From assembly GCA_002426275.1 (NCBI GenBank), contig DIPB01000171.1:5382-10633 (forward strand): 5,252 nt of DNA, given 5' to 3'. The translations under genes and the position numbers were made by a program. Source of the DNA: Firmicutes bacterium UBA5499 (lineage in GTDB: Bacteria > Bacillota > DTU084). This document shows positions 1 through 5,252 of the stretch, in pieces. Numbering within the stretch: the stretch's first letter is position 1; every line of letters begins with the position of its first letter. The notes under the pieces were generated by a model. The model had not been told where the DNA came from, made no database searches, and worked only from the letters and a program-made list of their open reading frames with translations.

Positions 1-811
1 CATTATAATCGCGCCGCTCGTAACCGGAAGCCAGATCCACATCCTCCGGATATGGCTCTTGGCTGTTGGCGAGGCCTGAGATCTTCCACTGTCCGTTTAA
101 GGATTCTACTGTCTCAAACTGATCCAACCTGTAGGAGAGTCCTCCCGCCAAGGTCACAGCGACCTGGCTCGCGGGTCTGGTGGGCGAGTCATCTTCCCGG
201 ATCTGCCGCTTTCCCGCATAAAAGCCGGGAATGGCTTTGCTCCCGACGCTTTCCTGTTTCGCAGCCAGCGGTTCGATATATTTGCCGAAGCTTGCCGCTG
301 GTTTGCCCTTGAACATCAAAACGGGATAAGCGTCTTTGCTCTTCACGTTGCCCAGGGCGACTCCATCGCAGAAAAGATTCCGGTCCGCCTTACCTGCGGA
401 GAAATCGTTAATGAACGATATTTTCAGCTGATAAGCGCCGGGCTCAAGAGCCATGGCGGAGCTCACGTAAAGCTGTCGCTCCTGACTTGCGACTTCCCAG
501 GTACAAATGTCCTCGGAGTCCAAGCTCAGCTTCATAATCGGCCATTTTTTCCCCCGGGGGTCTTCGGCGGGGCCACCCCAAGCGCTGACGAAAACCTTAT
601 ACAACCCCGCCTCTTCAATTTTCACAGGCAGCGTGAAATAGGTATTGTTCCAAAATGAGAGCTGATTGGCGATCGCGCTCATAGAACCGTTTCCCTTTTG
701 GATAAAGTCAGCGTCCGCGCCTGCGAAACCGCCGGCTTTCAAAGCTCCCTCTGCCGCTGCCGCAACACAAAACAGCAAGCACATAAGCAGCGTTATCAAC
801 AGTTTCTTCAT
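1..811 (-). CDS. Secreted CBM60-like / GH2-like carbohydrate-active protein, 3' end missing
   Basis: The first 270 residues are present and the reading frame is open at the left edge, so the C-terminal part is missing. Residues 1-20 form a signal peptide (MKK, Leu-rich core, cleavage likely at AAA-E). Residues about 45-155 resemble calcium-dependent xylan-binding modules of the CBM60 type: a strand-rich region, 'YKVFVSAWG' near 71-79, 'MKLSLDSEDI' near 93-102, and above all 'FINDFSAGKADRNLFCDG' at 133-150, which matches the F-x-ND...DRNL-x-x-D signature of that fold. After a linker, 'SLNGQWKISGL' at 237-247 and 'PEDVDLASGYERRDYN' at the edge look like the start of a GH2-type sugar-binding jelly roll. 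The ATG lies 9 bases after AGGAGG. It is last in the visible operon, 51 bases after the preceding stop. A polysaccharide hydrolase is the best inference, but the catalytic domain is out of view, so a non-catalytic sugar-binding protein remains possible. Confidence 0.72.
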   Translation of the reverse strand, partial: MKKLLITLLMCLLFCVAAAAEGALKAGGFAGADADFIQKGNGSMSAIANQLSFWNNTYFTLPVKIEEAGLYKVFVSAWGGPAEDPRGKKWPIMKLSLDSEDICTWEVASQERQLYVSSAMALEPGAYQLKISFINDFSAGKADRNLFCDGVALGNVKSKDAYPVLMFKGKPAASFGKYIEPLAAKQESVGSKAIPGFYAGKRQIREDDSPTRPASQVAVTLAGGLSYRLDQFETVESLNGQWKISGLANSQEPYPEDVDLASGYERRDYN

Positions 812-819
812 CAATTCAT

Positions 820-827
820 CCCTCCTC
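820..827 (-). promoter_or_regulatory. Ribosome binding site of the CBM60/GH2-like gene
   Basis: GAGGAGGG on the minus strand, with AGGAGG ending 9 bases before the ATG at 811. An ATG inside the spacer hits a stop after two codons (ATG AAT TGA), so the ATG at 811 is the start. Confidence 0.85.
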
Positions 828-834
828 ACTCTCG

Positions 835-862
835 CCGCAAGGTCCGCCAGCCGGACCCGCGG
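835..862 (-). promoter_or_regulatory. Intercistronic hairpin after the stop of the modular FN3 gene
   Basis: Read on the minus strand, CCGC-G-GGTCCG-GCTGG-CGGACC-TT-GCGG forms a 6-bp perfect stem with a 5-base loop, extended by 4 more pairs across a 1x2 internal loop. It begins at the first base after the TGA stop. No T-run follows; the next bases are purine-rich and lead into the ribosome binding site of the next gene. It is therefore unlikely to be an intrinsic terminator. A role in mRNA stability, processing or setting the ratio of the two products is inference. Confidence 0.5.
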
Positions 863-3001
863 TCAGTTGAAAATCTGTACCCTTTTGAGCACTGTAGTTT
901 CAGGTTCCGGAGGTGCTATGGCCCGAATCTGCACGAAATACAGACCGTCCGCGAGTCTTCTGCCCGCCTGATCGCGGCCGTCCCACTGCCAGCTTGCCAC
1001 ATCCGCCCTGAATTCATTTTGGGCGATGAGCTTCACCAACCGGCCTCTGCTGTCGAAGACGCGGATGGACACTGAAGCGGGAATTTTCAAGGCCAGGTAA
1101 ATAGTGGCCGCAGCATTGCCGGACAAAACTTTCGGCTCAAGCGCTACATAGGAAAGCGCCCCCTTTTCTTTTGCCGCCTGCTGTTTCCTGACCACCCCGA
1201 ACCTGCGGATTGCGGAATACGAGACCACGCCCGAGGCAAACTCCGTTTTCACCCGCCAGAACCAAGTGCCTGCAGCAAGCGGCGCTAAAGGCAAATCGCA
1301 GCCGTAGTTCTCTCCCCTCGCCTCGTAGGCCCGAGTGCTGAAAACATTCTGTCTGAAGCCGGAGTCAAGGGAATACTCCACCAGATACCCGCTCACCTCG
1401 TCCGCAGCCGGCAGGGCCGCGCTCCACAGCAGTTGCGCGCGCTCATCTCCTTCTGCTTCAAGGCAGGCGAAGCCGTCTTCAGGCTCAAGGAGCGCAGCCC
1501 GCGCCGGCGGCTGCGGACGCGCCGCCAGGGGCGCTTGCGCCGGCGACTCATTCCTGGCTTTGTCAACGGAACGAATCTCATAGTAGTAGACGCAACCCGC
1601 GGTGGCAGTGAGGTCCAGGAAAGTCAAGAGCCCTCCCGGCTGCTGCGCCTTCTTCTGGGCGATCACCCGCATTGAGGCGGCAGAACCATCCCCGCGACGG
1701 AGCAAATAGTAGCGGGGCAGATCTCCGTCCGAGGCAGCTTGCGGTTCCCTCCAGCGTAGCAAAACTAACCCTTCGGGCAGCGATTCCTGCTGCGGCCCTG
1801 TGCCGGAGAAGGCTTCCACAGCTTCCGGAGCGTTGGGCAAGACTTCGTCCGCAAGGGGGGTACAGCCGTCGCTGACAAGCGGCGGGCTTTCATTGCCGAC
1901 GCTGTCCCGGGCTGTCACCGCGTAATAATAAGTTTGGCCGCCGGAGGCGGGATACCAATATTCGCAAACGTCGCCCGGCACATTGCTGAACCCGTCTTCT
2001 CCCAGCGTAAAAATTGCGGTCTCCGCTACATATTCGTGACTCAGCTGGGGCCGCGTCAGCTTATAAATGCAATATTCCGTGGGCAGATCGCCGTCCGGCG
2101 CGGCCGCAGGCGAGCGCCAACGCAAAACCGCAACCCCGGTCTGGGAACCGTCGGCTGCAAGTTCCGTAACCTGCAGGGGAGCAATCCGGTCGCCTTTGAC
2201 TGCGTCGGAAAAGAGGCTGGGCACGAAATTGGCGCCCACGGCGGCCACCCGAAAATACTTGCCCCTGCGCAACTGGTCTGTGAAGCCATATTGCCGCTCA
2301 GTCGTTTTCCTGAAGAAAGCGGCATATTGGGGAACGAACAGCGCATCTTCACCCTCATAGAGCCAATAATCCGCGGCGCCTGGCGGCGCGGTCCAGCTGA
2401 GAGCCACGGTGCCGTCCAGATGATCGCTTGAAAGCTCCGGCGCTGCCGGCCTTTCCAAAGCGCTCACGGCGCTGAGGCAAAGGCCGTCAAAGTAGGCGGT
2501 CCCTTTGGAAGTGCTGGTGCCGCCGGAGACCATACAGGCGATGGTGACGCGATCCGCTGCCTTCGGGATCTGGGATGAGGCGATCTTCACGTAAACGAAA
2601 GTCCAGTCGCTTGTCCCTTTCACCTCTCCCACTTCAACCGAATTGATAAATGCGCTGCCGGTAAACCAGATCAGCCGCAACGCCGCCTTCAGCTCCAGAG
2701 TTTCAAATTCGGTTTTAATCCAGCCGCTGTAGACGTAATCATTGGCGGGGGAAATGGGATTGCCGTCTTTGTTGATGATCACCTGACCTGTACAGTCTCC
2801 GATTGAGGCGGAATAATTGCCGAAGAGAGCTTCTGTGCTGTCGTGAGGATTGAGGACCGCAGTCCCGCTATATTTCCAATTGCCCCAAGTGCCCGTGCTT
2901 TCAAAGCTGGGGTTGGGCGCCAGGTTCGCAGCCGCAAAGACAGGCGCAGAGCAAAGGAGAAGCGACAGACAAAACAAGAGCTTAAATGTATTTTGCTTCA
3001 A
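863..3001 (-). CDS. Secreted multi-module protein: CBM4/9-like, FN3 repeats, FlgD-type C-terminal domain
   Basis: A 712-residue protein starting at TTG. An in-frame GTG at 3010 would add three residues, but it lies inside the Shine-Dalgarno sequence, whereas the TTG sits 8 bases after AGGAGG. Residues 1-23 are a signal peptide (cleavage after PVFA). Residues about 24-181 are a CBM4/9-like jelly roll: 'NLAPNPSFE' near its start, 'YVYSGWIKT' in the middle and 'AYFDGL' near its end. Fibronectin-III-like domains follow at about 184-270, 274-382 and 389-494, with core Trp at 203, 295 and 417. A fourth Ig/FN3-like domain lies at about 499-604 (W526, 'WFWRVK'). The tail, about 616-712, is a FlgD-type Ig domain with 'VSIRVFDSRGRLVK', the hallmark 'WQWDGRDQAGR' at 671-681, and 'DGLYFVQI'. 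Such tails occur on secreted surface proteins of several diderm phyla and resemble type IX sorting domains. No catalytic domain is seen, so a surface adhesin, scaffold or glycan binder is likely; the exact role is unknown. Confidence 0.87.
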   Translation of the reverse strand: MKQNTFKLLFCLSLLLCSAPVFAAANLAPNPSFESTGTWGNWKYSGTAVLNPHDSTEALFGNYSASIGDCTGQVIINKDGNPISPANDYVYSGWIKTEFETLELKAALRLIWFTGSAFINSVEVGEVKGTSDWTFVYVKIASSQIPKAADRVTIACMVSGGTSTSKGTAYFDGLCLSAVSALERPAAPELSSDHLDGTVALSWTAPPGAADYWLYEGEDALFVPQYAAFFRKTTERQYGFTDQLRRGKYFRVAAVGANFVPSLFSDAVKGDRIAPLQVTELAADGSQTGVAVLRWRSPAAAPDGDLPTEYCIYKLTRPQLSHEYVAETAIFTLGEDGFSNVPGDVCEYWYPASGGQTYYYAVTARDSVGNESPPLVSDGCTPLADEVLPNAPEAVEAFSGTGPQQESLPEGLVLLRWREPQAASDGDLPRYYLLRRGDGSAASMRVIAQKKAQQPGGLLTFLDLTATAGCVYYYEIRSVDKARNESPAQAPLAARPQPPARAALLEPEDGFACLEAEGDERAQLLWSAALPAADEVSGYLVEYSLDSGFRQNVFSTRAYEARGENYGCDLPLAPLAAGTWFWRVKTEFASGVVSYSAIRRFGVVRKQQAAKEKGALSYVALEPKVLSGNAAATIYLALKIPASVSIRVFDSRGRLVKLIAQNEFRADVASWQWDGRDQAGRRLADGLYFVQIRAIAPPEPETTVLKRVQIFN
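1520..2182 (-). repeat. Diverged tandem FN3 duplication within the modular protein
   Basis: The second and third FN3 units share a layout repeated at 122 residues: 'LRWRSP-x5-DGDLP' (DGDLP at 303-307) against 'LRWREP-x5-DGDLP' (425-429). Further on, 'YYYAVTARDSVGNESP' (358-373) matches 'YYYEIRSVDKARNESP' (472-487), at a slightly shorter spacing. At DNA level the stretches at 1715-1730 and 2081-2096 agree at 15 of 16 bases. The first FN3 unit and the fourth Ig-like unit are more distant. Confidence 0.7.
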
Positions 3002-3005
3002 CCGT

Positions 3006-3015
3006 ATCACCTCCT
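3006..3015 (-). promoter_or_regulatory. Ribosome binding site that decides the TTG start and overlaps the upstream stop
   Basis: AGGAGGTGAT on the minus strand is complementary over ten bases to the usual bacterial 16S 3' end. Its first two bases are the last two of the TAG stop of the upstream gene (3014-3016). It contains the GTG that would otherwise be the first possible start, and it lies 8 bases before TTG at 3001-2999. Stop and start are close enough for translational coupling. Confidence 0.85.
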
Positions 3016-4930
3016 AGCGTGAAAACGAGGCTGAAAACTTAATGTAAAGCTGATTGTCATAGTCCAGATATTTTTCACGTTCAGGATCGAAATGCGGCGC
3101 TTGATTCCGTACTTCCGAGGTATAATGCCGCCAATAAACGCTTACGCGATTGGGCAGGGTCCAGCCGGTCTCAACGTAAGCTCTGGGCTTCGCCAGCAGA
3201 CTATTGTCTTCCAACCCCAGACCCAGCTTCAGCCCCTGCAGATAGCCGCTCGGCACTTTGTATTCTCCGTAGACGGTATTTACGGTCTCGGTAGCGCCCT
3301 GATACTTCTCCAGCCGGTAGGCAATCCCGCCTGTGATTGGCAGCGGCAACTTAAAACTCCTCCGCGCGCCCGCCTCAAGGCGAAGGTAATCCTGAAGGTA
3401 TTTTCTTGTGCCGTACAAATCGACCGTCTGGTGCCCTTTGCTTAAAGCACTGGCGCTGAGAGCATAATCACGTACATTTGTGGAAGCCGAACCCAACAGG
3501 CGATAGCGCTGGCCCGCCTCTTCCCGCCAGGAATCCAAATCCACCGTGCCGCCAAATGTTTTCTCCTTACAGTCGATGGTGAAACCATACCCTTGTTTGC
3601 CCCGGTAGCGATCCACAACGTTCCATTTGGTCACGCTTCTGCTCTCGCTGCTGTACTGCGGCATCTTATCTCTGTAGGGAGGGTCGAAATCGGAAGCGAA
3701 ATTGAAGTAACGCAGTTTGTAACTGAAAGGCGCCAGACTAGACTCATATGCCGCCAGAGCTGCTTTGGCAGCCTTGCCTGTTCCCTGAGCTTGCTGCGCC
3801 AAGTCCAGCGTCACTTTGCCGTCTTTCAATTTATAATTGAAATTAGCCGCCGCATCTCGTTCGCTTATGGTCAAAGCTTGCTGCCTATTGAAAAGCGTCA
3901 CTGCAAGCGCCGCCTCTTCCCGCTGCAGCCTATACCGGCTTCCCCAGGCGAAATTTTGTCCCTCCGGGAAAACGAAGCACGCCAAATTGCCGCCGGCAAA
4001 GGGAATGTTTTCCAGGGAAGCCCCGGGTCTGACCGTATAGCGGCCGCGCTCGTCGTCCGTCAAAGTCAAAATAAAGGGAGAATAATCCAACCAGAGCCTG
4101 CCGAAATTCCAATTCAGGGTTGAAGTCTGATATTTAAACTTATCGCTCAACGTAAAGGCGCGGATGCCAAAACTCGGCGCCAGATTGCGCTGATTGTAAA
4201 AGTCGGTCGTGCTGTCCATCCCGTGCAGCTGCAGCCAAACGCTGGGTCCGCTGCTGAAATTGGCGCTCAAATCTATTCTGGCGCGATCTTTGTTCTGCCA
4301 GCCTGTCTCGGGCGACCTACTGAGCTCTGTCCAGATATAGAACCGCTGCCCCAAAATCCGCGGATTCAGCCGCAGCGGTTCCGCTTTGACGGCGAAATCT
4401 TGGCTCTCGAAGCCCCCTGCCGGAATTTGCACCCTCTCAAAGGGCTGCACCGCTTCCATGCCCAGCTGGTCAAACCAGACGGCGCCTTCTCCGGCGCCCC
4501 AAACCCGGCAGCAAAGAGAGGCCTTGGCCGCTTTGGCGGCCCGCACCTGAACTTTCACCTGCTTCCACTCTGTTTGCCCGGACAGACTTTGGCTTTGCGC
4601 TTCCTCCAGGTAATTGCCTTCGGCGTCATAGAGCGCCAAAGCCAAATGGGCTTCCTGCCCTGCCTTCAGATCCGTGCGCAGCCAGGCTTTGAAAACGTAG
4701 GCCTGGCCGGGAGTGAGTCTGACTGTGGGCAGTACTACAGCCAGGGTACCAGTAGGGTTTACAATGGCCAGGGAACTGGTCCCTTGGTATTTGATTTCCC
4801 CATCCGCTCGGATCTCGGCTGTGGCTCCAAGCTCCCACGGCCACACTTCCCAACCCTCGGGCAAACTTTCTGCATACAGCGCCCCGCACAGCAAGAGCAA
4901 CGCGATGCAGAGGGAAGTCATCCTTCGCAT
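3014..4930 (-). CDS. Secreted CBM-like module fused to a predicted outer-membrane beta-barrel
   Basis: A complete 638-residue protein. Residues 1-20 are a signal peptide (RR, Leu-rich core, cleavage at LYA-E); it is not a good lipobox. Residues about 25-162 are a jelly roll of the CBM4/9 type, with 'YVFKAWLRTDL' near 78-88, 'GQTEWKQVKVQV' near 118-129 and 'AVWFDQLGME' near 150-159. From about 190 to the end the protein is rich in alternating polar/hydrophobic strands with many Tyr, Trp, Arg and Asp, as in outer-membrane barrels, for example 'FGRLWLDYSPFILTL' and 'PRAYVETGWTLPNRVSVYW'. The last strand is 'NQLYIKFSASF' followed by Ser-Arg. An Ala/Lys-rich stretch near 378-399 may be a loop or helix. 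The ATG lies 8 bases after GGAGG. It starts 17 bases after the upstream barrel gene and ends 12 bases before the next start. A porin-like channel or surface anchor that also binds glycan is the likely role; I do not recognise a named family. Confidence 0.83.
   Translation of the reverse strand: MRRMTSLCIALLLLCGALYAESLPEGWEVWPWELGATAEIRADGEIKYQGTSSLAIVNPTGTLAVVLPTVRLTPGQAYVFKAWLRTDLKAGQEAHLALALYDAEGNYLEEAQSQSLSGQTEWKQVKVQVRAAKAAKASLCCRVWGAGEGAVWFDQLGMEAVQPFERVQIPAGGFESQDFAVKAEPLRLNPRILGQRFYIWTELSRSPETGWQNKDRARIDLSANFSSGPSVWLQLHGMDSTTDFYNQRNLAPSFGIRAFTLSDKFKYQTSTLNWNFGRLWLDYSPFILTLTDDERGRYTVRPGASLENIPFAGGNLACFVFPEGQNFAWGSRYRLQREEAALAVTLFNRQQALTISERDAAANFNYKLKDGKVTLDLAQQAQGTGKAAKAALAAYESSLAPFSYKLRYFNFASDFDPPYRDKMPQYSSESRSVTKWNVVDRYRGKQGYGFTIDCKEKTFGGTVDLDSWREEAGQRYRLLGSASTNVRDYALSASALSKGHQTVDLYGTRKYLQDYLRLEAGARRSFKLPLPITGGIAYRLEKYQGATETVNTVYGEYKVPSGYLQGLKLGLGLEDNSLLAKPRAYVETGWTLPNRVSVYWRHYTSEVRNQAPHFDPEREKYLDYDNQLYIKFSASFSR
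4340..4381. repeat. 42-bp near-palindrome inside the CBM-barrel gene
   Basis: Ten-base perfect arms GAACCGCTGC (4340-4349) and GCAGCGGTTC (4372-4381) surround a 12-base perfect palindrome AATCCGCGGATT (4355-4366) with the same centre; 17 of 21 base pairs match overall. It spans codons 184-197, between the CBM-like module and the barrel. It is codon-aligned and could be chance, an mRNA hairpin or a protein-binding site. Confidence 0.6.
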
Positions 4931-4937
4931 AACCTAT

Positions 4938-4945
4938 CCCTCCTT
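4938..4945 (-). promoter_or_regulatory. Ribosome binding site of the CBM-barrel gene
   Basis: AAGGAGGG on the minus strand, with GGAGG ending 8 bases before ATG at 4930. It starts two bases after the TAG stop of the upstream gene (4948-4950). A second ATG three codons further in would be too far from this site, so the first ATG is used. Confidence 0.85.
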
Positions 4946-4947
4946 CC

Positions 4948-5252
4948 CTAAAAAGCTGTGTTCACACCCACGCGGAATATGTTGTCATAGCCGACGTATT
5001 CCTCGCCTTCGTAATCATATAGCACGCTCGGGTCTTCCTGGCGATTCTTGGAAGACCAGCGGGCTTCCAGCTCTATGCCTTGTTTGGTCTGGTAAGTCAA
5101 GCCGCAAACGTAAACCATGCCTCCGCTTCTGCTGCCGGCAGGCAGGGCGCGCTCCTGCCGCAGTCCCGCAAAGGCGGCCGCGCCCGCTAAAGATCCTGCC
5201 TTGATTTTCTGCTCCAGCTGGAGGCTGTGCAAGGAGCCGAAAAACTCAGGGT
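4948..5252 (-). CDS. C-terminal end of an outer-membrane beta-barrel protein, 5' end missing
   Basis: The last 100 codons of a gene that enters from the right edge. The frame stays open through the edge (PEFFGSLHSLQLEQKIK...), so the in-frame TTG at 5232 is an internal Leu codon and not a start. The visible part has amphipathic strands separated by short turns, e.g. 'LHSLQLEQKIKAG', 'MVYVCGLTYQTK', 'GIELEARWSSKN'. It ends 'YDNIFRVGVNTAF' with a C-terminal Phe, the classic end of outer-membrane barrels recognised by the BAM machinery. The last strand resembles that of the next gene (YDN at the same distance from the final Phe), which suggests related barrels. It is the first visible gene of the cluster, 17 bases upstream of the CBM-barrel gene. 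A porin-like or export channel is likely; substrate and family are not identifiable from this fragment. Confidence 0.7.
   Translation of the reverse strand, partial: PEFFGSLHSLQLEQKIKAGSLAGAAAFAGLRQERALPAGSRSGGMVYVCGLTYQTKQGIELEARWSSKNRQEDPSVLYDYEGEEYVGYDNIFRVGVNTAF

Noticed and set aside
835..862. Intrinsic terminator between the last two genes
   Set aside because: The stem is convincing but no T-run follows on the transcribed side, and a strong ribosome binding site for the next gene comes right after it.
1934..2431. A 165-codon plus-strand open frame opposite the FN3 region
   Set aside because: Antisense to well-supported FN3 and CBM domains; composition looks like a shadow frame.
3008..3010. 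GTG as start of the modular protein
   Set aside because: It overlaps the Shine-Dalgarno sequence itself; the TTG nine bases further in has ideal spacing and begins a normal signal peptide.
3593..4123. A 176-codon plus-strand open frame
   Set aside because: Antisense shadow of the barrel region, with no recognisable protein features.
3014..4930. Lipoprotein signal in the CBM-barrel protein (Cys at residue 15)
   Set aside because: The residues before Cys are Leu-Leu-Leu, lacking the small residue at -1 needed for a lipobox, and a good type I cleavage site follows at LYA-E.
4223..4951. A 242-codon open frame on the plus strand opposite the CBM-barrel gene
   Set aside because: It lies fully antisense to a gene with a signal peptide, a ribosome binding site and coherent domains; its own translation shows no domain, signal or convincing ribosome binding site.
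5230..5232. TTG as the start of the rightmost gene
   Set aside because: The frame continues to the window edge, no ribosome binding site precedes the TTG, there is no signal peptide, and the product would be only part of a barrel.

Overview
The window holds four genes, all on the minus strand, packed like one operon and read from the right edge to the left edge. The two outer genes run off the window. In transcription order they are: (1) the C-terminal 100 residues of a probable outer-membrane beta-barrel protein; (2) a 638-residue secreted protein that joins a carbohydrate-binding-like jelly-roll module to a predicted outer-membrane barrel; (3) a 712-residue secreted multi-module protein with a CBM4/9-like domain, three or four fibronectin-III-like domains and a FlgD-type Ig domain at the C-terminus; (4) the first 270 residues of a secreted protein with a CBM60/xylan-binding-like module followed by what looks like the start of a glycoside hydrolase family 2 type jelly roll. 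Gaps between genes are 17, 12 and 51 bases. No promoter, RNA gene, mobile element or CRISPR is visible, and the plus strand carries only shadow frames.

The organism is a diderm bacterium, judged from the barrel-like proteins and from one C-terminus ending in Phe. Ribosome binding sites are very strong (AGGAGG type), one matching the 16S anti-Shine-Dalgarno over ten bases, and one gene appears to start with TTG. The mix of strong sites, a TTG start, barrels and FlgD-type tail domains would fit a diderm Firmicutes-related lineage (for example Limnochordia-like) or one of the candidate phyla rich in FlgD-tailed proteins. This is inference and the window has no taxonomic marker. GC content looks moderately high (mid to upper fifties percent by eye).

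Taken together the locus looks like a cell-surface carbohydrate-handling or surface-display cluster: two barrels in the outer membrane, one with its own sugar-binding-like domain, a modular adhesin-like protein, and a putative polysaccharide-active enzyme. There is no SusC/SusD pair in view. No substrate can be assigned. Other points of interest are a 42-bp near-palindrome at the module junction of the 638-residue gene, a hairpin directly after the stop of the 712-residue gene, and sequence similarity between the last strands of the two barrel proteins.
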